Assembly: GCA_044326545.1 (NCBI GenBank)
Contig: JBIRBM010000043.1
Span: 1-11,974, forward strand
DNA length: 11,974 nt
Direction of reading: 5' to 3'
Origin: JANWJE01 sp044326545
GTDB taxonomy: Bacteria > Chlamydiota > Chlamydiia > Chlamydiales > Parachlamydiaceae
Shown here: positions 6,402 through 11,974 of the stretch, in pieces
Layout: the number at the start of each line of letters is the position of its first letter
How positions within the stretch are numbered: position 1 is the first letter of the stretch
Translations under genes and position numbers: made by a program
The notes under the pieces: model-generated
Seen by the model: the letters and a program-made list of their open reading frames with translations, nothing else
Databases searched by the model: none
Told to the model about the DNA's origin: nothing

Positions 6402-8080
6402 GAATGAAGCTCCTCTTTGTTTTGCTCTACTTCTCCTTGATCTTCTAAATACATCTCTTGGATTTTTCTAAATTGCTCTTTTAACTCTTGATCTGTAGAG
6501 ACGACCCCCTCTTTTTTAGGAGGAGATGTCATGAGATTGAGCGCTTTTTCCCATTGTTTAATGGCTTGCAACTCATAGGGAACGATCGATTCAAAATCAA
6601 TAGATGGTCGATTAAGCCTCTTTGTCGCTTCTTTTTCTAATTGAAATCCTTGATCGAATAAAGGGATGACCTGATTCCACGGGATCTCTTGGCAGCGTGA
6701 GTCAGCCTCCCTATTTTCATCAAAGTGTTGATTTTGCTCTCTTAAGACTGAGGGGATAAATAAATCGGCATCACTCAACACGATCTCTTGCAGGTTTTTT
6801 AAAATCAGAGCAATTGTCTCTTTTTCATCTGTTTTGATTTCTTGCGCTAAACAACAGAGTTGTAATCCCTCTTTTGCCCTATCCAGGGTTTGCTGTAAAA
6901 TGTCTTTGGCAGATCCCTCTTTTTTCACAAGAGAGAGAAATTGACAATAGCTTCCAATGAGAAAAAATCGCGCTTCCTCTACGTTGTCTTCATGGATTCT
7001 TTCGATGCTCTTTTTAAGAAGCAGAGCGGTTTTCTCGATTAAAAGTCTTTTGTTCTCGTCCACTTCCAATGCTTCGATTTGTTTGAGCTGGTTTTTTAAA
7101 GAGGAGATCCTTAATTGTTCCTGTAAAAAAAGAAGGTCATAGCCCAGTTTTACATATTGAAGCGCTTGATCTTCTCTAAACGTTAGAGGAAAAAGAATCT
7201 TCATTGCTTCCTTCCAGACCTCTTTAGCGGAGGAAAAATCTTGTTTTTCCAAACGGGTGAGGGCCAAAGAGGCGGCCTTGATCGATGTTTCCAATAACCT
7301 TCTGTCTGCTTCAGTTATTTTTTTTTCCTTTAAATGATTCCATATTGGAAAAAGAGATGCTCCTTGGAATTGGAAGTAACGAGCCAAAGAAGCGGAGGAG
7401 TCGATGTTGAATTGCTCTAAGCGATTGAGCCATTCGCCCATTGCTTTGTACAACAGGCTTGATAATGATTCCACTGTCCCGTTTTTTATCCATTGATCTG
7501 TTTGTTTTCTTGAAATGTCGTTTAACTGTTGATGAGCATGTTTTATCCATTGATTGAGAAGAAAAGAACTCTGACATAAGCCCTCCTTCTCCAAGAGATA
7601 GTCTTGGCATTCTAATTGACGGGCTCGATCAAAATATTTGAAACTTTGCCTGATAAAGAGCGCTTGAAGTTGTAAAGGGTAACCCTCTGTCATCTGCTTG
7701 GCGCATTCTAAATAGGCAATGCCTTGATTGAGGAATAGATGCTTTGCAAAGCGAGAAACAAAAAGGGCTTCGGGGTGAATTTTGCGAAAAAAAGATAAAG
7801 CCTTGATGGGCTGTGCCTCAATTAAATAGAGGGTGCCGATATTGTACAGAAGGCGTTCTTTTTTCCACTCCGGAACAGAAGAATGGAGTAATTCCTCGTA
7901 AAGATGTATGGTTCCTTGCTGATCATCAACTGTAGATAACGGTTCAACTTCTGCACTGCCTCTATTGTCTTTATTAACCGACATCACATGTTGTGAAGTC
8001 AAAATCGGTTGATTGTCATCTTGGCTCATGCAGAGGAGGGGGAAAAGAAGAGATAAGAGGGAAAAAAACTGGTTGATCAT
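6395..8080 (-). CDS. Large exported helical/TPR-like protein in the BatC position
   Basis: 561 residues, almost entirely predicted helical. The ATG (8078-8080) overlaps the batB stop in an ATGA; no good ribosome binding site precedes it, so translation is probably coupled to batB. An N-terminal signal peptide (about 1-19, SLLSLLFPLLCM) and a short polar linker lead into TPR-like helices at about 56-125 (ERLLYNIGTLYLIEAQPIKA). Long amphipathic helices fill the rest, including a Lys/Leu/Glu-rich segment at about 310-375 and a charged C-terminus (RKIQEMYLEDQ). In other Bat operons a small TPR protein (BatC, usually roughly half this size or less) occupies this slot between BatB and BatD. This is either an enlarged BatC or a lineage-specific scaffold substituted for it. 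Operon membership is clear; orthology to BatC is inference. Confidence 0.6.
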   Translation of the reverse strand: MINQFFSLLSLLFPLLCMSQDDNQPILTSQHVMSVNKDNRGSAEVEPLSTVDDQQGTIHLYEELLHSSVPEWKKERLLYNIGTLYLIEAQPIKALSFFRKIHPEALFVSRFAKHLFLNQGIAYLECAKQMTEGYPLQLQALFIRQSFKYFDRARQLECQDYLLEKEGLCQSSFLLNQWIKHAHQQLNDISRKQTDQWIKNGTVESLSSLLYKAMGEWLNRLEQFNIDSSASLARYFQFQGASLFPIWNHLKEKKITEADRRLLETSIKAASLALTRLEKQDFSSAKEVWKEAMKILFPLTFREDQALQYVKLGYDLLFLQEQLRISSLKNQLKQIEALEVDENKRLLIEKTALLLKKSIERIHEDNVEEARFFLIGSYCQFLSLVKKEGSAKDILQQTLDRAKEGLQLCCLAQEIKTDEKETIALILKNLQEIVLSDADLFIPSVLREQNQHFDENREADSRCQEIPWNQVIPLFDQGFQLEKEATKRLNRPSIDFESIVPYELQAIKQWEKALNLMTSPPKKEGVVSTDQELKEQFRKIQEMYLEDQGEVEQNKEELHSW

Positions 8081-9171
8081 CTTCGCACATCGGGAAGTAA
8101 GAGAGTCAGAAAATAAAAAAGGAGCGCGAGGCCAAGGGGAATTTGATAGTATAAATCCATGATGAGCTCTTCCTTGTTGAACATGACCACTGTTTTTTCA
8201 TTTTCAGGAGTTGTCGCATCTGATGCGGTCATGTGATTTAATTGATTTAAGAGCTCTTCTTCTAAATCTAAAGAAGACAATGCATTTGCCATATAATACC
8301 GTCCCTTTTCACGGCTTGCGAGAAGTTGTAAAATATCGGGCTCAAGTTTTGATAAGACAGGTTTGCCCTCAAACGACACATGAGGGATCGGTTCCTCCTT
8401 CATTCCACCCAATCCAATCGTAAGCAGCCTTAGATGGGATTCCTCACGATTGGGGAGTGCTTTTAAAATAGCCTCTTTTTCTTTTTCCTTTTCTCTTCCA
8501 TTAAGTGTTGCCAGTTCCGTATCGCCTCCATCGGTGAACATTAACACAGTGTAACGCTTGGATGAGCCCTTTGGAAAAATCTCGTCGCTTAAAGAAGATA
8601 AAATGCGAGCCAAGCGGGTTCCTCCGACATCTCCTTGGTCAATATGGAGGTCTTTAATAGCTAAGCGTGTAAAGAGATAATCAAGTGTGGGAGGAACTAC
8701 TGGGGTGAGTTCAGAGGTGAAAGCGTAAACGGAAATGGTTTGACCACGCAGTTGTTTGACAAGATCCTCCATGATTTCCTTGGCGGTTTCTAATCTTGAC
8801 TGTCCATTATACCCATCCATCACGCCCATTGAAGCAGAGGTGTCGATTAAAAAAATCACTTCGTGAGGAGCCGTTCGATTTTGAGCTGCCCCTAGAGAGT
8901 GAGGGGATGGCGAAGAATAGCGGAGATTGCCAAATGGCTCCATTAAGGCAAGGCAAAGCAGGAGCCAGACCATTGCCCATCCAATCATTTTCGTATAGGT
9001 TAAGAGAGGAGAGCGCTCAACAAGTAAAGTCGAAAAATGAAGGGGATGAGCGTAAGCGGCTATGCTGTTTTTTCGGTAGCGTTGGAGGGCGATTTGTCCA
9101 ATAAAATAAGGGACAATCAAGAAAGCCAGCATCCCTGCGATAGGAAAATTGAATAATACAGTGTATTCCAT
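8077..9171 (-). CDS. batB: BatB-like VWA-domain membrane protein
   Basis: 364 residues. The ATG (9169-9171) comes one base after the batA stop (TAAGATG), so the genes are tightly coupled. Two N-terminal membrane segments (about 8-28 and 60-79) precede a von Willebrand A domain, with a C-terminal membrane helix at about 342-359. The metal-ion-dependent adhesion site is complete: D110, S112 and S114 in DTSAS, T185 in GGT, and D214 in FTDGGD. This is the standard BatA/BatB layout: membrane-anchored, with the VWA domain placed to bind a partner through a divalent metal. The family role is envelope/stress fitness; exact partners are unknown, with BatA, BatD and the BatC-like protein the likely ones. 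Confidence 0.82.
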   Translation of the reverse strand: MEYTVLFNFPIAGMLAFLIVPYFIGQIALQRYRKNSIAAYAHPLHFSTLLVERSPLLTYTKMIGWAMVWLLLCLALMEPFGNLRYSSPSPHSLGAAQNRTAPHEVIFLIDTSASMGVMDGYNGQSRLETAKEIMEDLVKQLRGQTISVYAFTSELTPVVPPTLDYLFTRLAIKDLHIDQGDVGGTRLARILSSLSDEIFPKGSSKRYTVLMFTDGGDTELATLNGREKEKEKEAILKALPNREESHLRLLTIGLGGMKEEPIPHVSFEGKPVLSKLEPDILQLLASREKGRYYMANALSSLDLEEELLNQLNHMTASDATTPENEKTVVMFNKEELIMDLYYQIPLGLALLFYFLTLLLPDVRR

Positions 9172-9172
9172 C

Positions 9173-10324
9173 TTAGGGTATTTTCCTCAATAAAGTGGAG
9201 TCTAAGAATAGAGAAGTAAACAGAAAGATCATGCTTAAAAAAATCAGATAAGGATAAAGGGAGACGCGATGGTAATCTGATTTTTTATCTCGAGAGTCTG
9301 TCGATAAGAGCTCTTCTTCAATGCTCCCTTTTTCTAGCTGATCAATATCTGAATAAATCTCTTGCAGCCCTTGCGCATCACTGATTAAGTAGAATTTTCC
9401 TCCGGTCAAACCTGTGATATTTTGCATTTGCCTTCGCTGAGGGGCGTACTCTGCAGTGGATAATACTGGATCAATATTAATGATATAGAGGCGGATATTC
9501 TGAGCTTTAGCAAAAGCTGCCGCGTCATCCAATTCAAGCGTTCTTAGACGATTGCCTTTATCTAATCGGTTAGGATCTTGAAATCCATCGGTGACGACGA
9601 TCATGATGGCACTTTTAATCGTATAAGGGGGGCGTCCTTCTCTTTGATTTTCATTGGCAAAATGGCGGGTGATAGAGAGTAAATTCGCTGTTTTATAGAT
9701 GGCGTACCCGATTGCAGTCCCCTCATCTTCTGAGCGTTGTGAGACTTGAATCTGGTTTAATTTTCTAAGGAGGGTTTGCTGATCTAATGTTAAAGGAGTG
9801 ATAATCCGTGGAACTCTTGCAAAAGAGACGAGTCCGATCAAATCAGAAGGATGATTGAGAATAAATTGTTTGGTGACCTTTTTCAGTAAGTCAATTTTTG
9901 AGATTGCGCTTTTTTGTCGGTTGTGATCTTTTGTTTCAACAGGCTGCTCCATCGAGCCTGATTGGTCGAGGACGAGGTAAATCGCAATTCCCTCTGTTGG
10001 ATATTGATCGATTGGATGTTGTTCATTCTGATGAATCGGCGATTTAAGGAACAACAGATGGGGATCGATAAAAGCGATCATCAAACAGATGATGGCTGCC
10101 CCATGAAGGCGGTTTGAGTGATATAAAAGAATTGAGCGCCAATTGTGCTGTTTTAAATCGTCTAATTTTGAAAATGCAAGCGAAGGAGAGGCTGAGGGTT
10201 TTATCAAAAAAATTTTGATCAGACTAAGCAGAAATAAAGCTGCGAGGAGGACGATCGCGGAGGTGGAATCAATGGCAAAGCGCATAAGGATTGGTTTGAT
10301 GAGTGATTTGTCTTTATTTAACAA
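9173..10324 (-). CDS. batA: BatA-like VWA-domain membrane protein, first gene of the bat operon
   Basis: 383 residues if started at the TTG at 10322-10324; the first in-frame ATG is 13 codons later (10283-10285). Neither has a convincing ribosome binding site, so the start is uncertain. Membrane segments lie at about 22-41, 74-92 and 356-374. The VWA domain between them has a full MIDAS: D120, S122 and S124 in DQSGS, T203 in EGTAIG, and D246 in VTDG. It heads the minus-strand series batA, batB, batC-like and batD, with gaps of 1 base or less. In many bacteria a MoxR ATPase and a DUF58 protein precede batA; here the neighbour is instead a divergent HAD phosphatase. Confidence 0.8.
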   Translation of the reverse strand: MLNKDKSLIKPILMRFAIDSTSAIVLLAALFLLSLIKIFLIKPSASPSLAFSKLDDLKQHNWRSILLYHSNRLHGAAIICLMIAFIDPHLLFLKSPIHQNEQHPIDQYPTEGIAIYLVLDQSGSMEQPVETKDHNRQKSAISKIDLLKKVTKQFILNHPSDLIGLVSFARVPRIITPLTLDQQTLLRKLNQIQVSQRSEDEGTAIGYAIYKTANLLSITRHFANENQREGRPPYTIKSAIMIVVTDGFQDPNRLDKGNRLRTLELDDAAAFAKAQNIRLYIINIDPVLSTAEYAPQRRQMQNITGLTGGKFYLISDAQGLQEIYSDIDQLEKGSIEEELLSTDSRDKKSDYHRVSLYPYLIFLSMIFLFTSLFLDSTLLRKIP

Positions 10325-10367
10325 ATTTTCTTGATTAAATGCTTGGATAAAATTGATAGGCTCGATA

Positions 10368-10389
10368 AAAATGGAGCGTGTTCCATTTT
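10368..10389. promoter_or_regulatory. Perfect 8-6-8 palindrome between batA and the HAD gene
   Basis: AAAATGGA (10368-10375) and TCCATTTT (10382-10389) are perfect inverted copies around a 6-base spacer. They lie in the 79-base gap between the divergent batA and HAD genes. The position suits a shared operator controlling both; a leader hairpin is the alternative. No convincing -35/-10 pair was found alongside it. Confidence 0.45.
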
Positions 10390-10403
10390 AAGACGAGATC
10401 CAG

Positions 10404-11012
10404 ATGATTCCTTCGACGCCCCCTATTGCTCTTTTTGATTTTGATCGCACACTGACAGATCGTGATTCTTTACTGCCCTTTTTATTTTATGTGCAAGGTT
10501 TTTTCAAGACACTTTATCTGTTAATTTGTCTCACTCCTTTTTTTATCGGCTATCTTTTTCGATTTCTCTCAAGACAACAGATCAAGGAAAAAATCCTTCA
10601 TCAATTTATCGGGGGAAAATCATACGCGCAGCTCTGTGAGTTGGCAGAGCAATATGCTAATAACCAATTAGATCGTTATCTTAAGCCCGAAGCGGTTAAG
10701 CGATTGTTGTGGCATCAGTCTATGGGGCACCGATGCTTGTTAGTGAGCGCTTCCCTCGATTTTTATTTGATCCCTTGGGCTAAACGATATGGTTTTGAAT
10801 CTGTTTTAGCTTCGCAGCTTGAAGTGCAACCCGATGGAAAGGTTACAGGTCTTCTTAAAGGGCTGAATTGCTGGGGGGGGGAAAAAAAACGACGCATCCT
10901 TGCCTATTTCGGCGAGAGGGGACATGGAGAACTTTATGCCTATGGAGATAGTCGGGGAGATCAAGAGATGTTGGCGTTAGCTGATCATCCCTTTTATCGG
11001 AGATTCCCATAA
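10404..11012 (+). CDS. HAD-superfamily subfamily IB phosphatase (phosphoserine phosphatase-like)
   Basis: 202 residues. All HAD motifs are present: motif I FDFDRTLT (nucleophile D12, acid D14), motif II serine in LVSAS (S115), motif III lysine in GGEKKR (K161), and motif IV YGDSRGDQEML (D182, D186). A helical, hydrophobic cap with LYLLICLTPFFIGYLF (37-52) sits between motifs I and II. This matches the HAD-IB group related to phosphoserine phosphatase; the hydrophobic cap suggests a membrane-associated or lipid-phosphate substrate, but that is inference. The C-terminus (ADHPFYRRFP) looks complete for the group. Codons 157-162 contain G9 followed by A8 (10873-10889) just at motif III, a slippage-prone tract. 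The ribosome binding site before the ATG is weak. Confidence 0.85.
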   Translation: MIPSTPPIALFDFDRTLTDRDSLLPFLFYVQGFFKTLYLLICLTPFFIGYLFRFLSRQQIKEKILHQFIGGKSYAQLCELAEQYANNQLDRYLKPEAVKRLLWHQSMGHRCLLVSASLDFYLIPWAKRYGFESVLASQLEVQPDGKVTGLLKGLNCWGGEKKRRILAYFGERGHGELYAYGDSRGDQEMLALADHPFYRRFP

Positions 11013-11021
11013 GAGAGTGTC

Positions 11022-11302
11022 TTAAAACGTTGAGTCTTTATAGGGGCTTTGTTCGATAAATGCCCTTTCATCTTTTAAAGCATCGAGAGTTGGATTTTTT
11101 GAAAAACGGATGCGCCATTTTGATACACGATTTTCACTGATGCCAAGATCACTTGCTATTTCCATATTCATTAAACCTTCACTCGCCTTCAAAATGATTT
11201 TTGCTCTTTGCGAAAGCCTGACTTCTGCTGTAAAAGAATGAGCAATTTGCTTAACTCTTTTTTTATTTTATGCGATAATTTAATAGAAGTTGCAAGTTTC
11301 AT
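11022..11302 (-). pseudogene. IS630-family transposase N-terminal remnant, frameshifted
   Basis: An ATG at 11300-11302 begins MKLATSIKLSHKIKK. A shift in the poly-A stretch near 11258-11268 then continues in another frame (open 11267 down to 11022) as TAEVRLSQRAKIILKASEG and on into an IASDLGISENRVSKWRIRF helix-turn-helix. That order (short leader, 'aRl.eRAkIiLlasEG', HTH ending in W-R-x-R-F) is the N-terminal DNA-binding half of IS630-type transposases. The catalytic half is missing: after ALKDE the reading turns into an unrelated tail with a stop at 11022-11024. It appears to be a different IS630 lineage from the copies at the window edges. Frameshift plus truncation mean it is inactive. 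Confidence 0.62.
11045..11062 (+). repeat. Possible IS5/IS903-type terminal repeat remnant
   Basis: GGCTTTGTTCGATAAATG matches 15 of 18 positions, from memory, of the IS903-type end GGCTTTGTTGAATAAATC. It lies exactly where the IS630 remnant stops resembling a transposase. No transposase of that family is visible nearby, so it would be a solo end. Confidence 0.3.
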
Positions 11303-11448
11303 ATAAAACTCATTTTCTTCTATATGTATTACAAACCAATTTGTTTAAAAATCAATTATTAGAGCAATTGGAATTAATAATAAGTGGCAAATTATTTGTG
11401 AAGGGGATATGTGGGGAGAAACTCATCCTTGCATATTAGAGCCAACAA
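11303..11448. other. AT-rich spacer with a short orphan coding-like fragment
   Basis: Mostly AT-rich. On the + strand a start-less reading frame enters the Tn3 end, including WQIICEGDMWGETHP in about 11391-11435. It could be the remains of a gene interrupted by the transposon, but it is too short to identify. The five bases next to the transposon end (11444-11448, AACAA) would be one copy of a Tn3-type 5-bp target duplication if the other flank could be found. Confidence 0.3.
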
Positions 11449-11486
11449 GGGGTCAGCTCAGAATTCGGATTATAAAGCACGTTAAG
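11449..11486 (+). repeat. 38-bp terminal inverted repeat of a Tn3/Tn21-type transposon
   Basis: The 38 bases start with GGGGTCAGCTCAGAATTCGG and end with AAAGCACGTTAAG. Length, the leading GGGGTC, the internal CTCAGAA and CGGA blocks and the ATAAAGCACG-TAAG end all match the Tn21-subgroup terminal repeat as I remember it. The transposase stop codon (11482-11484) lies inside the inner edge, as is normal for this group. It marks the outer boundary of the element, which extends rightward. Confidence 0.82.
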
Positions 11487-11840
11487 GATTTTGCTGTTTC
11501 TGTAAAAGTCTGAATTCGCCTTTTTCCATCACCTTGCTTTGCCGCCAAACATAATCACCTGTCAAATTTATGTGTTCCCAACCAAGTGGAGATAAATGTT
11601 TGAGTAGGCTCTCATTGACTGTTTGACCATTATCTTTCAAGTGCTGGATTACTCACTCTAAATATACAGTATTCCATAGAACGATTGCAGCTATTACAAG
11701 ATTAAGACCAGAAGCTCGATAACGCTGGTTTTCGAAGCTACGATCTCGCATTTCGCCAAGTCGATTGAAAAAAACGGCACGCGCTAATGTGTTTTTGGCT
11801 TCTCCCTTGTTTGGTCCAGCATTAACTCGACGGCGTAATA
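11482..11840 (-). pseudogene. tnpA: Tn3-family transposase (TnpA), C-terminal remnant with premature stop
   Basis: Reading leftward from 11840, LRRRVNAGPNKGEAKNTLAR leads into GEMRDRSFENQRYRASGLNL and NTVYLE. This is the highly conserved C-terminal region of Tn21-group TnpA. An in-frame TGA (11653-11655) replaces what is normally an Arg codon (a CGA to TGA change would explain it). Beyond it the same frame continues for 56 more codons (LSPLGWEHINLTGDYVWRQS) to TAA at 11482-11484 inside the terminal repeat. The upstream roughly 880 residues, including most of the catalytic domain, are absent because the IS630 element begins at 11841. Both the nonsense mutation and the truncation make it non-functional. 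The apparent ATG at 11842-11844 comes from the IS end and is not a real start. Confidence 0.85.
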
Positions 11841-11865
11841 CCATTTATCAAAAATAACTTTTAGT
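11841..11865 (+). repeat. Left terminal inverted repeat of an IS630 element
   Basis: Exact reverse complement of 112-136, beginning CCATTTATCAAAAATAAC. It is preceded by TA (11839-11840), the expected target dinucleotide, which lies within tnpA. It marks where an IS630 copy inserted into the Tn3-type transposase gene. Confidence 0.8.
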
Positions 11866-11904
11866 GCATAATCCTCCGGTTAATCAATACAGGCGCAGTG
11901 TAAA

Positions 11905-11974
11905 ATGAACGCATTTCAAAAAGAAATAGATCAACTGGCGGACACGGATTTTTTCCAACTGGCAAAAAGAGAAC
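11905..11974 (+). CDS. IS630-family transposase, N-terminal start (partial at window edge)
   Basis: An ATG 39 bases inside the left IS end opens a frame, MNAFQKEIDQLADTDFFQLA then KRE, that runs off the window. Twenty-three residues cannot identify a family alone. The assignment rests on the terminal repeat shared with the IS630-type C-terminus at 1-129 and on the normal distance between an IS end and its transposase start. It is probably the other end of another copy of the same element. Confidence 0.6.
   Translation, partial: MNAFQKEIDQLADTDFFQLAKRE

Noticed and set aside
7311..7610. 99-residue minus-strand open frame inside the BatC-like gene, plus similar frames at 718-1089, 3459-3686, 3987-4259, 4068-4292, 6957-7142, 8211-8423, 8796-9104 and 10143-10334
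   Set aside because: All are overlapping frames within clearly coding genes, with no ribosome binding site or recognisable motif.
259..11028. Similarity between 259-278 and 11009-11028 (16 of 20 bases), looking like two IS ends
   Set aside because: A match of this quality is expected by chance in an AT-rich 12-kb window, and no transposase is associated with either.
11653..11844. Reading 11653-11844 (minus) as an intact 63-residue gene
   Set aside because: Its ATG comes from the inserted IS end and its stop is a nonsense mutation; conserved Tn3 transposase sequence continues in frame past it to 11482.
1..11974. CRISPR arrays, tRNA, rRNA, replication origin or integrase-attachment sites
   Set aside because: I looked for regularly spaced repeats, cloverleaf-like segments and iterons and saw none.

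Overview
The window looks like an accessory stretch from an AT-rich, host-associated bacterium. My best guess is a chlamydia-like (Parachlamydiales) amoeba symbiont. The reasons are a eukaryotic-type protein kinase, a small hairpin-membrane protein of the type chlamydiae place in the inclusion membrane, a Bat (aerotolerance-type) cluster, and abundant decayed IS630/Tn3 elements. No rRNA, tRNA or other decisive taxonomic marker is present, so this is inference.

Layout from left to right. Positions 1-136 hold the 3' end of an IS630-family insertion sequence (transposase C-terminus plus terminal repeat), followed by a degraded helix-turn-helix transposase fragment (139-279). Next come a 569-residue Ser/Thr-kinase-like protein (381-2090, +) and a 116-residue two-helix membrane protein (2381-2731, +). 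A BatE-like TPR/SH3 membrane protein (2849-3613, -) and a secreted or membrane His/Ser/Tyr-rich protein of unknown function (3809-4693, +) follow. Then comes a tight four-gene minus-strand operon read from 10324 down to 4701: BatA (VWA), BatB (VWA), a large TPR/helical protein in the BatC position, and BatD. A HAD-IB phosphatase (10404-11012, +) diverges from batA.

The right end (11022-11974) is a nest of mobile-element debris. It holds a frameshifted N-terminal piece of a second IS630-type transposase, a 38-bp Tn3/Tn21-type terminal inverted repeat (11449-11486), and the C-terminal ~119 codons of a Tn3-family transposase. That transposase is inactivated by an in-frame TGA and cut off by the left end of another IS630 copy (from 11841). 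A 28-bp identical inverted match (112-139 versus 11838-11865) indicates that this IS and the one at the window start are the same element. Both transposases read on the + strand, so about 11.7 kb lies between direct IS copies, like a composite transposon or a recombination-prone island.

The Bat proteins probably work together at the cell envelope. BatA and BatB are membrane-anchored VWA proteins with intact MIDAS residues. BatD is a large exported protein with a C-terminal membrane anchor, and the BatC-like and BatE proteins add TPR-type scaffolding. batE is separated from batD by the unrelated convergent gene at 3809-4693, and the usual MoxR ATPase and DUF58 genes are not next to batA. The kinase, the two-helix protein and the His-rich protein are more likely lineage-specific, host-interaction-type accessory genes, which is inference from their architecture.
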